Shown: positions 37,618 through 50,000 of the stretch, piece by piece | How the letters are laid out: every line of letters starts with the position of its first letter | Position numbering within the stretch: the first letter of the stretch is position 1 | NCBI GenBank assembly: GCA_963969395.1 | Contig: OZ017799.1 | Location: 2,730,501-2,794,500, forward strand | Direction of reading: 5' to 3' | DNA length: 64,000 nt | Source of the DNA: Pseudoscleropodium purum | Lineage: Eukaryota; Streptophyta; Bryopsida; Hypnales; Brachytheciaceae | The notes under the pieces: model-generated | What the model was told of the DNA's origin: nothing | What the model saw: only the letters and a program-made list of their open reading frames with translations | Databases searched by the model: none | Translations under genes and position numbers: made by a program

Positions 37618-39159
37618 GAATTTTTTTAAATTTTAAACGGGCATCGTTCAAAAAATATTAAAAAATTAAAAAATATATATTTAATTAAATTTAATATTCT
37701 TTGGATTTGTCCAAAAAAAAAAAAAAAATCAACATATTTCAATTTGATTTTGTCCAAAACAACACATGGTCATGAATTTTCTAGTAGTGATTATAGTTCA
37801 CAGGGTGGAAAAAAAAAACTTTCTTCCTCTCAAAGATGTCTTCCTACCTCATATAAGTGAATTTACTACATGGCTTGACAAACTATAATACATAAATTGA
37901 CTTTAATCAACAATATTTTTGTACATATTTAAGCCAAATGGCAAAGAAAGATGTTTTAGGACTAGTTTTATTAAAGGACAATTTAGGAACAATTTGTCAA
38001 TTTTCTAATATATTTGTAGCAAATTTAAAAAAATTAACTAATAATATAGAAATTTCATTATTATGTACTACAAAATATAAAATATTCTAATAAAAATAAT
38101 TATAGATAAATTAATATTTAATAGGTGGAACAAGTGTGCTTACAATCTTTCTATAAAACAAAACAAAAATTTGATTGAAAAAATGGGTTGAGACCAAGAT
38201 ATATAGCATTGACAAACCAATCCCAAAAGCCCAACATTAGTCTAATATATAGAGGTTATGAACATAATCAAACCTTCACAAAAGCAGCATTAGGTAAGGT
38301 GCTCTAAGAGTAACCATGTAGTAATATAAAGGTACATTTTTTTTTCAATGTACCAAAAGTGTACATTTTAGGAAGTAGTCGCTTTGAGTGACCCTTGTGT
38401 TTCAACTTTAGAATTTGTAACTAATTCTACAAAGGTCCCCAAAACTATATGAATTGACTTGGGTTAAATGCCAATTTCATTTTCCTTCCTAAAAAATTTA
38501 TTAAAAATAATTTGAAGGAGTTTTGCTTCTCCTAAAGTACATTTAGCTCTTAAATGGTCACTTTAAGAGCAAACTACCTTAACAACTGCCCTTCTTCATT
38601 CCCATTTTTTGTTCAATGGATGTTAAAAATAGTAATTGATTCTACCATTTTTACATTCTTCTTAAGGTGCAAAATCTATCATTGGTAGTGAGGTACTAAT
38701 TCTGCCATCAAAATGGGCAATATATTTGTAATGACCATTTTATATTTGGTATTTACATGCACTAATTTATATTTGGATTTTCAATTGAAGGAAATTGCCC
38801 TAGAGATTTTCCAAACTCCCACAAAAAGAAAATTGACTTCAAACGGATAGATGAACTACAAATTTTGCTTGTCCAAATTTTTGAATTCTAATTGAATGTG
38901 CTTTGAATTGAAGAATTTGTACATGCAAGAATGGTTGCAAAATTTTAGAACAAAGGTTTTCCTAACTATTGCATGTTTCAACAAACTAACCAAGAGGTTG
39001 GCTCAAGAAGTTAAAATCAAATTTTGATATAAAACTACTTTGAACAATCACTACAAATACATCACTACATGTATAAGTCAACATATTCAAACTACATTTA
39101 CCAAAAACTCCTTGAAGAAGTCTAAATTGTCTACTATCAACATCATGAAGATACAATCA

Positions 39160-39460
39160 AAAACAATAATTGACTAAAAGAAAAACATGTCCAGTACAAC
39201 CAACTATTATGCAACTAGTGTCTTATACAACTATCATGCAACTAGTTTTCTCTCTATTAGCACCAAATCTAATATAATTGTTTTATGTTGTTGTTTTACA
39301 ACATTTATACATTGTTTTAGTTGCAAAGTAATCATTCTATAGCTACAAAAAACAACTAGGAAACAACTAGTGTCCTATACAACTATCATGCAACTATAAA
39401 ATGATCATAGTTGTTTCTTAGTTGGACACTAGTTGTTTCCTAGTTGCTTTTGTAGTTCAT
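39160..39460. repeat. CAACTAG-rich array with a 35-bp inverted repeat
   Basis: Repeated caacta(t/g) words such as tatacaactatcatgcaacta cluster here. Within the cluster, 39340-39375 and 39424-39458 form a nearly perfect inverted repeat (acaactaggaaacaactagt and its complement), with a smaller palindrome (caactat...atagttg) in the loop. Similar caact words recur at 48700-48840. Confidence 0.6.
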
Positions 39461-39739
39461 TCCCATTTGTTTCATATCAATTGTCCCATATCAATAAGGT
39501 ATTCAATTCAAAGGCAAAATAGAAACCTATTTTGCTTTGTGAATCTTGCTACTTTATTAATCTTGTTGCTTTGATCATCTTACATTTATACATTTGAATG
39601 TTTTTAGTACATACCTTTTTTTGAAAATATCTAGCTGTTTTGATAGAGTCTTGGTACCTAGTTCTCTATGTTTGCCACTTTGCTTATAGTGAATACAATT
39701 GTGTCTCACTAGCAATTTTTATAAAATCTTTGGATGAGG

Positions 39740-40640
39740 GACAACACTCAATTCGGAGATTGCGGTTGTAGCTTAACAACTCATTCATGAACTGAAGTCC
39801 TAGTTTTATGCCCATTGTCTAATGGACCCTTGAATGTAATTCATCCGTAGTAATGCAACAAGCTTTTGTAAGCATCTTGAAGTCATTAAGAAAAACTTAG
39901 TAGAGTTCAAATCAAGGACGACATGAAGCACATTCTTGCTATCTTGGATGCAGCTTAGTTGGAGGTGCAACAACCATCATTCAAGTCAACCATATAATCA
40001 AATTTTCAAACAAATCCACACACAAAAATACTTCCCTAGCAAAGAACTTTAGTGAATATTTGAAATTTTGGTGAATGCGAAGTTTCATAACATTCAATAG
40101 CTTTGAGACAAGCTACCTTTTGCTTTCATCCACAAAGTGCTTTAAATACTAAAGTCCTAGTCCTCTAACTAAGGAGTAGAAGTTTGACACTTTTTAACAA
40201 GTGTCCTTGAACCAAGGAACAAATGGAGACAAATTTTGACAGCTTGTGACAAGTGTCTTAGTAGTTACTGATGGGTGTGGAATATTTTGCATCATTTTGT
40301 TGGGTGAAGGGTAGCGCCACTTTTTACTATCAAATGTTATGTTGTTGAGATTGTCATGTACGGTTCATCTTGAGATTATCATATATAATGTAAACAGTCC
40401 TTTGGCAAAGAATTTTGGTGAATATGTGAAATTTCAATGAATATGTGAAGCTTGTTGAGATTGTTGTGCATGGTCCATGTTCTTGGTTCTATAAAAGACT
40501 AGTGATGTTATCTTTGCTATTTCTAAAGGATAGAGTTAGAAATCACCTTGATGCAAACTTGGGTGTGGTAGTTGGCATGTGCGCTTTGAAACTATCCACC
40601 ATTAAGAATTTCTCCTACAAAGAATGTTTTCAACAATGAG
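39740..40640 (+). mobile_element. hAT transposase relic, C-terminal half
   Basis: Recognisable pieces in order on the plus strand, in shifting frames with stops: EIAVVA (39756), QLIHELKS (39774), KHLEVIKKNLVEF (about 39880), LDAA...LEVQQPSFKST (about 39944-39990), NFSEYLKFW (about 40045), VLGSIKD (about 40478) and FLKDRVRNHLDANLGVVVG (about 40525), ending FQQ-stop at 40639. The VLGS(I/V)xD...LSFLKDRVRNRLD pattern is the conserved C-terminal dimerisation region of plant hAT transposases of the ZNF862-like group. NFSEYLKF is present twice (40045 and 40410), so there is an internal duplication. Non-functional. Its missing N-terminal part is the part present at 45.2-47.1 kb on the other strand. 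Confidence 0.65.
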
Positions 40641-41229
40641 TACATTCTATAGAGCGCTATTAGTATAGAATAACAACTCAATTTTCTTAGCTTTTTCCAT
40701 GCATAGTGAGTCACATGGTACTTAGTTCTCTTCAGTGTAGATTGTAGAAGCAACCCTTTTGTTTCCATCATCCGTGTACATTTGAAATTTTTTTCCAAAG
40801 AACATTCTACTTCAATGAAACTGTATTCCTAATAATGTGAGCAAGATTTCATTGTTGACAAATCAATGTTTTATTACTTTTGAGCACTGCCAATTAGTTT
40901 GAATTCTATTTGTCCTCTTTATCTTTTTTCCATGCTCAATCTTTCTTTGCTAAATGTTTGCATATTACAAATATGATCATGTGTTGTTGAATGCATTGTT
41001 TAACTTAAGATTGTGTCTCATGTACTTGAACTTGTGCAATCCTTTGAATGGTTTGGCACTTTGGCTAATTTATCCGGTTTGGATTTTCGGTTAAAGTGGT
41101 CTAGAATTAGGATTAGATAGACTTGCAAATTTTATTTTTCTGGTAACCCCTAGAGATTTTCACTACACTACGACTATATTAGAAATAGTTAGTTTCTAGA
41201 TTGCTAAAACCATTAGTAATTTTACAGGA

Positions 41230-43430
41230 ACAAATTTGATACGGATCCGGTATCCGGAAAATTACCAGATTCCTAAAACCTACATTCTAGACTTTCGGTC
41301 TAGGAAACTAGGAGACCGTTAGGGAAACAGTCTTCTACCCGTTCTCCACCAGGAACCATCAACCATGTGTTGGGTATTTAAACCCACTGCCACTTCTCTT
41401 TTTCTCCCTCTCTACTTGCTGAACTTTGTGAACGTATAGTTGAGAGAAAGAGTGGTGAGTTAGCGACCAAGATAGGAAGAAAATGGAAAGACCAGTACCG
41501 GAATAGGTTATCAGTTGTCAGTGATTTATGGCGGCGGTTGTTGATCCAACTACATAAAAGTTTGGAGTTGTAGCTCGGATGGTTTGTCTCATTATCCCTT
41601 CTGATCCGGCTCACCGAGCTCAATTAGAGGAAGATCTCATGTGTATTGGGTGTGTCGGATTGTTAGATAGGCCGTGGAGCATGAAGAACAAAGAGATGAT
41701 TTATAAACTCATTTACGGAGTTCAGAACCAATATGAAATGACAGTGAGAAGTCAACCCGTAGCTTGGATGGAAGACATCTGGGCAGATGTCTATTCATTT
41801 AAAAAGAATGGACTTGGACTAGCCGGAAGAGCAGATAAGTACGTAGTCGGAAAGTTCCGAAGTCAGGCCTACTCAAAGGAGGGTTTTGCCATTAGTGACT
41901 ATAAGAATGAGAAGCATAGATGGATATTGCATTTTCTAATTCTGATTTTGTATCCGAAAAAATCTACTTGGGTTATGGTCATAGTGGCTAACACCATTTT
42001 TGGGGCTTTCAAGGACGGGATTGTCCATTGGAGGAGAGTAATTCAAAGTATAGTAAACAAATTGGTAAAGCACATGGGTCGGGCGAAACACAACCCTATC
42101 ACCCTGTATCTGTTCCACCTCTATCACCACAAAGAGGTCTTAAGTGCCGAGGAAACAATTTAGTACAACACTAGAATTGAGATCTTGAAGTACAGCCTTA
42201 CAGATGAATTGGAGAAGGAGGAGAAGAAACCCGAAGAAAAAGAGCAACCAGAAGAGGAAGAAGAAGTAGTGGACCAGAGAAGAAGGAAGTCCACAAATCC
42301 AGTTGCATGGGGGAAGGTGCAAACACTGAAACGGAAAGAATTGGTTCCAGATCCGGAACATCCTTAAGAGCTGGAGTTCTTCGAAGCTGGAATCCAATGG
42401 ATGCAGCAGGCCAAACAGATGTATGGCGACCTAGAAGATCACGTGTTGTTTATTGCAAGCAAATTCAAGATGGAGCCAAACCAAATTTTGGAGGAGATCT
42501 AAAAACGTCTGGATCCGTAAGAATTCCGACAAAAAGAGGAACAGATCCAAAAGTTGGAGGAAAAAAAGGATAACCTTAAGTCCCAACTTGAGTGAACGGA
42601 GGGGGAATTGAACGCGACGTGATAGAAGGACATGGAGGCTCTCTGACTTGTCCATGACTTTAAGGAATTTGTCATGGTTCCGAAGCATACGGTAATCCGA
42701 ATTGACCTCTACACCGTCTAGTTAGAGAAGGAAGGATACATGACTGGATCAAGGATGGTAAAGATCCTGGTCAACTTTGAAGCCTGGATGGGGATTGTTT
42801 TAAGAGACATGTGTTAGTTGTTGTGGTACTTGGATCCGAAATAGGCTATCAATTTAGAAGGGTTTCCGGAAGTCCCCAGGAGCATATTCTAGAATACTTC
42901 AGTTCGACAAACTCCAATCCGGCAGGCTTCTAGTGGTCCGATTCAGCTACAATTGGAGGAACTGAAGTCTATCCTCATTCCAATTGTGGGACCATGAAGG
43001 AGTCAAGCACAGACTTCATCAGAACCAACAATACCGGAGCCGGAGAAAGGGGCAAGTGAGAAGTCTATTCCAGTAGAGTTTCACAGCAACCTCGATGCAT
43101 AGATTGGAGTAATGACAAATCTGGCTCGGTCTCATCCGCAAGATATCTTCCATATGCAACAATTGACACCAAAGCGGGATTGTGCTGAGATTGAATTGAG
43201 TGAGTTTCCACAAGCCAAGGATCCAGAGATTCAAGAGATTAAGGAGTCAGAAGAAGAGGTGTTGAAGTCGAATCTGAAGAAAAGACAATATCTAAAGATT
43301 CACTTCTAAAAGTTTCATATAAGCCTCAAACTCGGTCATCAACAAAGAATACACCGATGAAGGCTTTGGTGAAGATTCCGGGTAGTCAAAGCTGGAGCAA
43401 CTCAAAGAAGACACGGCGGGGGCGATAGAA
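41230..43430 (+). pseudogene. Decayed coding island, unknown transposon-like protein
   Basis: A GC-richer island in AT-rich DNA. A TATA-like box (41375, tatttaa) and a CT-rich leader precede an ORF from ATG 41579 to a stop at 42161 (194 codons; e.g. CIGCVGLLDRPWSMKNKEM, WADVYSF, FLILILYPKKSTWV, TLYLFHLYHHKEVL). The same frame continues beyond the stop with acidic EEKKPEEKEQPEEEEEVV, then ELEFFEAGIQWMQQAKQMYGD and a coiled-coil part, broken by further stops at 42365, 42500 and 42518. So this was one longer protein, a globular part followed by acidic and coiled-coil parts. I saw no reverse transcriptase, integrase or terminal repeats. I recall similar repetitive hypothetical proteins from other plant genomes but cannot name a family. 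Likely a non-autonomous or gag-like transposon gene. Confidence 0.5.
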
Positions 43431-44538
43431 CGCAAATAGTTAGGTAGGATTTTCATTCCAGAATAGGATTTCTAAGTGTGGGTCCGAGGTTCAGATTGTT
43501 TTAGGAATTACAGATTTGTAGAGACAGTTGGGCTGTGAACGATCTGGACATCTCGGGTTGTTCACTAGTTGGTTGCCTTGATTTTCAGGTGCCTTTTTGG
43601 CTTTTTAGGCATTGACTTTGGTTTTGGTTTTGGTTTTTAAAGACGGGCAAGTTTGTTGCCCTCTCATTCCATCTTAGCAATTATTTTGTTGTATTTCATT
43701 CCCTTCTTTAAATTGAGTCACTTGGTGAACATTCTGGCTCCAACCGTGTATTCGGATTGTGTTGGTTTGTTGCTTGGAGTGTTGACATGTGAAAAGGATG
43801 GGCGAGAAGGAATTCAGATTTCAGATAACTAGATCGGATTAAGGGAGTGCTATTGTAATGATGTTAGATACAAGACGAAGGAGCTGTGCATGGTGCCTTT
43901 GAACTACCGAAATGGTAATCCGGTTTCTAGTAAAAAGTGGTGTGAGTGAAGATCCAAAATTAGAAACAATTCTATGCGGAAATTAGCGAATGTTAGAGGA
44001 AACTCCCACTCATTGGAAGGTCTGCCAACCTTGGGATCCGTCTTACACCTAGAAAAATTACCCCCTTGTTAGTTCCGGGTGCTTGAGATTTGCTGTTGTA
44101 GTAAGGAGGAGTAAATGCAGTCCTAAGTGACTTGCATTCCGGATCGGCCATCCGAAATGTTGTGAGGATCTAGATCTACCCTTTTGTACTACAACACCTT
44201 GAGTACTTGGGTGTTTGTTTGTTTCTTTTTACCTATGTAGTGAATAGGCAAGAGTCGTGAAGTCCCTACCCCTTGAAAGACCAAGAGTAGACCATATGAT
44301 GGTAAAACAGAGGAATTGAAAACTAGTGTATCGAGAGACGTGACCGGAAACCAAGTGAAACCAAATCCAGACTAGAATCTAGATAATAGCTGATTTTGGA
44401 AAAAGAGTGGAAGAGAGTAGTAGGAAGAAGAGAAAACAACCATCTGAATATTGAAGTTTGGGAATACATTTGGAATATCTTGGGACAATAATTCATGTCA
44501 TCTTACCTCGTTTTGTGTGTAAAAATTTCTACACCTAG

Positions 44539-44902
44539 ACTACGTGAGCAACAGTATCCAAGTGCCTTCATTGGGAGAGATTTCTCCAAAGTTCAACCAT
44601 TGGATTCATATGGAAGGAGGGTGCAAGCGTTGCCTTGGCATTAGCTTTCATTATAAGCTTGAAAAGACTCTATTGGTTGTCAAGCTTAACAGTGGATAAC
44701 ATTTTAGGTACAGTGTATGCCTTTTCCCGACCAACCTGTATATAGTTCGCATTCAACACCTTCAAATGGCAGTAAAAATTCTTCAACATTGACAAGTGTT
44801 GTGGGAAGCTCTCATCTGCATTGTCTTGCTTCCAGTACTAGGGATAAACAATCCGAAATTGAGGGAATCATCTGTCCAATTTGTCGCAAAGTGATTAAGT
44901 GA
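44539..44902 (+). pseudogene. Exon-like fragment with two CxxC pairs, unidentified
   Basis: After a possible acceptor (acctag, 44538) an open frame reads SIQVPSLGEISPKFNHW then GGCKRCLGISFHYKLEKTLL and ends at a TAA near 44697. After a frameshift, 44714-44902 reads MPFPDQPVYSSHSTPSNGS, a Ser/Thr-rich linker, then EGIICPICRKVIK and a stop. Together it looks like the C-terminal part of a host zinc-binding protein that was copied or captured and then frameshifted. I do not recognise the protein. Confidence 0.35.
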
Positions 44903-45091
44903 TCTTTGCACCAACCAAGGGAACATTGCCACATATGAAAAAGGAATTAGTCAATTAGAACTTCACCGATTTAATCACAAACACCGCACTTCACCGAATA
45001 TCTTTGAAATGAGTCAATTACAAAGAACGCACTCATTGAGAGAGGTTGTCAGGTAGATGAAATCTAGCCTATAAATTTTAAAAAAGATGCA

Positions 45092-45180
45092 AATGAAATG
45101 AGATTGAAAATTTAAAAAAATATGTAAATGAAATGGGACTAAAAATTAAAAAAATATGCAAATGAAATGGTTAAAGAGAA
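45092..45180 (+). repeat. 34-bp tandem repeat, about 2.6 copies
   Basis: aaatgaaatg recurs at 45092, 45126 and 45160, each followed by g(a/g)ga(t/c)t(a/g)aaaat and an A-run. The array directly abuts the truncated end of the hAT relic. Confidence 0.75.
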
Positions 45181-45213
45181 GTTGTAACCTGAAAATTGAC
45201 GCTCCACTATATC

Positions 45214-47060
45214 TTAGCAATAGTGGAATTTTTGTTGAGTGACAAAAATTTCAGCACTCGTAAGCTTGTCCTTGCACCTTGCAAAAATAGTAGTGATCTT
45301 CAAATTGAACACTAAGTGGCAAATTCCACTATCACTGTCCAAATCTCGCCACTCCAAAGGGACATCGGCACTTTTAAATTGCACTAGCTCATTGTACCAC
45401 ATGAACTCTACTGTAGTAAACGTAGAAGACGGATCGATGAACATTCTCACCAATTCAGCTTGGCAGATTTTAATTGATTAGATGAAGTTACACACAAAGA
45501 TATCATGCACTTAGGACAATTTTATCAAGGAATGAACCGCGTTCAACATCGGGATGAACAAGGCTAGAGAGAGGATGACATTAGTGTCTGATAGTAAATC
45601 AAAGTTCCCAGTAGTAGTACTAGTGGTCTTCTAGTCGCCTGAGGCATCTAAACCTATCTTTACAAGAAGAGTGGTATACTCACTCAATATACACTGGACT
45701 AGACTCCTCATGGAAATCCAATGAGTATTAACATTCCAAACCATCTTTCTTGCCTTAGTTTCTATGAGATCTATTAGTTTTTATAACTCAAAGTGCCGCT
45801 TATTGCTGCGATAGAAATAGGCATAGACGGATTGAAACAATCTTTCCAAACGAGCAATGAGAGGGTAGTTGGAGAGAGTCTTCACCACCAAGTTAATCTT
45901 GTGACTAACGCAACTGGTGCCAACTAGGGAAGGGGCCCATTTTTTGCAAATTTGGATAGTGACATTGGTCTTCACTCCGTGAAACGTGGACATGCCATCG
46001 GCCTCAAAATACACTACCTTCAATGATATGGACTCATGAGTCAGCCCACCCTCCCCCATCAACAACATTATATTGTTGGTTAAGTAGTCTACGATGCCAT
46101 CAAGAATGTATGACAAGTGAAGCAGATGGGGGACCCTCTCCCAGTTATCCATGACATACATATGAACTCCAAGCCAAGAAGTATTATCTATGGCTGTAAC
46201 TTCAATTGCACTAATAAACAAAATTCGAGCAAACTGGACCATAGCTTTCAAAGCCAATAGAACACTCTTGTGAATGTGTTCGCTCATCTCCCACCTACTA
46301 TTCTCACACTAATGTTTTCTTGGCAAGTTTTTAATTTTAAGGTGCTTTAAAAGATATTGTTCATGTTCATAATCACACATAGGATGCCCATGACTCAAAA
46401 CAAGGAAGAGGGTGGAAAATTGTACCCCCTTGCATTTCAACGCACCCTCCAAATTGCCCAACAATTGATTCACCTTACTCCCATGCGCATGGCCAGCCCA
46501 AAGCTTACAAAATTTGAGATGCTTACAATCAAGTTTAGTGAAGGTGTCACCCTTCTTAAGGCGTGGGATTGGCACCCCATCTTCCTTGCATGTTCGCTTT
46601 CCCTCATGTTTTTCGAGATTGTCAATCTTTAGCACCATCACCTTCCGCCACCTGCCAATTGCACTATAGCTTTGGCACACCACACTAGTCAAATTGCCTT
46701 GGCTATTAAACTTGCCTTTGGCCTAGGTGAACTTGCATGCCCGCATTACTTGCCATCGCCTCGTGATAGAGCTAGGGGCAACTTTCTTTCATCTTGGCAT
46801 GATAGAAGACACATCAATAGCTTTCTTTTTCTTCCTCCTACACTTCTGCACTCCATCAATGTTGGTGGGTGTTTTAGGCAACACCACAATTGCCTTAGAG
46901 AGGCTTGGGAATTGCATAGGGACGAGCAAGGAGTCAGAAAGCCGAGTCTCCGATATGACAGTCACGTCATTCGAAATGTCAATGGCGGCAGCACTTCACT
47001 CCAACGTCGTGGATAGTAGTTTGTCCACTCCCAAATTGTTGCGACTTGAGAAGAAAGTCT
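45214..47060 (-). mobile_element. hAT transposase relic, N-terminal and middle part
   Basis: Read on the minus strand from 47060 down, one largely continuous frame with several stops encodes an N-terminal basic part (VQKCRRKKKKAIDVSS), a zinc-finger-like segment (SAIGRWRKVMVLKIDNLEKH, KHLKFCKLWAGHAHGSK), then the catalytic-domain core (AIDNTSWLGVHMYVMDNW, RVPHLLHLSYI, YFEADGMSTFHGVKTNVT, GTSCVSHKINLVVKTLSNYP, LERLFQSVYAYFYRSNKRH). Beyond a stop at 45783 it continues with LIDLIETKA, WISMRSLV and VRMFIDPSSTFT to 45214. This order is that of ZNF862-like hAT transposases. Stops and the missing C terminus make it inactive. Confidence 0.75.
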
Positions 47061-50000
47061 TCACTCTAAAATTGTCAGGTAGTTGTAGGCAAGGGGCCAT
47101 TTCCGCAAACTTGCACCCCAATCCCAAAATTCCCCAACGGCACACAACCACACACCACACACACGGCTACAACAAACAAGCATAGAACTCTACTGAATGT
47201 AGGTCATAGCCTAAACCATAAGGAAAATAAGGAGTGCAAACACAAGCTAACAAAAAAGGGGAAGAATTGGAATTGGCAATGTCAAAATGCAAGGGATCAA
47301 AAGAAGAGAAGCGCAACATTTTCATACCTAAAACCACCTGAAAGCAACGTCCACCAACAAGCAGGAATACCAACGAAACAATTTTGAATTCAATGACAAC
47401 CTCCATTTTTATTGTTCAGTGAAGCAATACTTGATTTTCTTGAAGCTGTAGACTCTATAGACACATGAGCAGAGGAGCAAACACAAGAAAAATATGTTGT
47501 TTTATGTTGCCGAGCACCCTACCATAGATTTGAAGCAAATCAACAACAACAAAAACATTTAGTCCAAAAGAATACATATACAACTTGGCAAAAAAATTTA
47601 GTCTTGAGAGACTGTGGGTCAATGACCAAGTTTTCTTCTAAAGCTACCTTGTATGACTTGCTTAGTGTCTTTGATTCATTAAAAATACATTGGACTAACT
47701 GGGCAGGTTGGATTATGGCTTTGCACTTGTGGTCGTTGTAGAAGATAGGATAAAGTTTATCAGAGGGGCTACTCAATGCATTTCCGTATTGATTGTCAAT
47801 GAGACCAGTGATGTAGATAATTACAGCTACTTTGTAGCTCATTGCTATGTAATGCAAGATTGAACTTATGTCATAATTTATGTTAATCTCATTACAAAAG
47901 TTTGAGATTGATGAAGCTTCTATAGATAATCCGACCTCCATGATTGTAAGTGTTGTAAGTATGAAGACCAAATTGTCCTAAGAGGCCATTGCAAATAAGC
48001 TCATGTGCTTTGGCATCGATAGAGTGGCAATCTTTAAGGACCAAAGGTCCAAGTTACACAACAAATTTAAAGTAAGTTTTCTTCTTTCACATTTGGCCTT
48101 CATTATATATTCCAGAGATGTAATTTAGCCTTCAAAACTTTGTTTGCATTGGATATAGTGTCACCTATTGAGGATGTGCTCCAAGTATACTATAGATATA
48201 TAGTTTCCCTTTAGTCCCAAAAAGTACTCTAAATTCCACACCCTTACACTTATGATGGAAAAAAGCTTGAAATTGTTAAAAATAGTGGCCATGCATTGGG
48301 TGTCTTTGATTGACCCTTCAAGGTGCCTTTCAATTGAATACCACAATGTTGTTGCCAAAATGAATGTGGATGCAATATTCAATTAAAAATAATAATTAAA
48401 ATTCAAGGAAATTTAAAAATCTATGAAATTGAATTTTTGAAATCTAGGGAAACGGTAGATCTGAAATTCAGAAATTTAGAAAAAGGTAGATTTGATATTC
48501 AAAACCTATTTTGCTTTGTGAATCTAGAAAATAGTGGAATTTCAAAAATCTTTAAAAAAAGATAGTTCTAAAATCCTAAAATCTAAAAAAAAGGTAAATA
48601 TGAAATTTTGAAATCTACAAATCATTGAGATTAATATTTTAAAATCTACAAATCTACAAGTTGTAAACAAGTTGCAAACGTTGATGAAGTTCTTTGCATG
48701 CTATCGGATGACAAAAAACCTTGCAACTAGATTGCAACTAATGCAACTTATCCACTACAACTATGGACTCTATATTGTCACCTAGTTGCAAATGTCCTAT
48801 GCAACTACAAAACGAGTTGCACACTATAGTTACAAAAACCTTCATTTTCTTCTAGTGATTTTCTTTAAACTTGGACCATCTCCCTTACTAATTGTACTTG
48901 TCATATATAGTACCAACAAGAAAAGAAGGTAGTACGGCAACATTAGGTATGGTAAGTTGAATAGTGCAATTGCTCAAATTTTCATGGAATATGATATTTT
49001 CAATGGTGTGAATAACATTGGATACTTGAAGTTGAGGTGGAAGAAGTGCACCATTTTGTTGCATGAATTCTAAAATCTCATGAAACCATCTAGTGTATTC
49101 AATAGTGTTAGATGACCAAATTTTGTCATTGATAAGCTTGGAATGTGTCATGGAAACACATTGATTGTTATAGAGAATAAGAGTTTGATCAACAAATGGA
49201 AGTGATGCAGAAATGATGCCAAGCTCTTGTTTAGTAGCAAGAGTCAAAGATGGAAGTTCATGTCCAGTAGTAATTAAAAACTAGAGATGGAAGGATGCAA
49301 CAATTAGAAGAATTAGCAATGCATGAGTTTGAAACAAATTTTTGCAACTCTTTGTAGCAATCTTTTTCATACTCCAAAGTGGTCTACCTCGATGCATCTC
49401 TACTTGGTCTATGAACAATGTTGGCTACATCGTAAAGTGCATGCATCATGATATCCTTTGAATCCTTATCATATCACATATAACCTTTTCTTGAGGTATG
49501 TCATGTCATCTTCATGCTAATTTTAAGCAACACACCTATGGCATTAAAACAGCCAATAGTTGTCACTCCAGATGGCATTCTCATTTGAATAATTTCTTTT
49601 TTCAATGCTAGGAAGAGCACTCACTATTTTCTTCATCTTTTTTACAACCTACTTGAAACCGACTCTTACTCTAGCATACCAAACCCACGGCTCTTTTAGA
49701 TTCTCATCCATAGAGTGTAAACAAAAAAGATGAGGTCCATGAAGATTACTTTTGTTCTACTTTGGAAGGTGAGAAATGTAGGTTTCAAATGTCATCATCA
49801 CATTAGTATGACAATATGTCATCGGGCACCTCATCTTAGACTCAAGTTAACAATGTCTTTAGATTTACTTTGTGATTTTTACTCTCTCTATCATCAAAAT
49901 ACACATGCTTACCATTAATAGCATCAAATTGAATAGAAAAGTCAATGCTACTAATAGAATATAATTCCCTCTGACCTTGAATACAAAAGTTATGAATCAT

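Larger units (their letters stand above)
35223..39150. other. AT-rich block, no gene
   Basis: About 4 kb of AT-rich DNA without frames of note. Supported contents are a 12-bp-like tandem (atcttttaaga words, 36959-37025), the hairpin element (37120-37400) and a SINE (37493-37617). A 16-A run lies at 37711-37728. The remainder shows nothing I can name. Confidence 0.55.

Noticed and set aside
46727..47185. 152-codon plus-strand frame
   Set aside because: Largely the antisense of the hAT N-terminal part on the minus strand; no motifs of its own.
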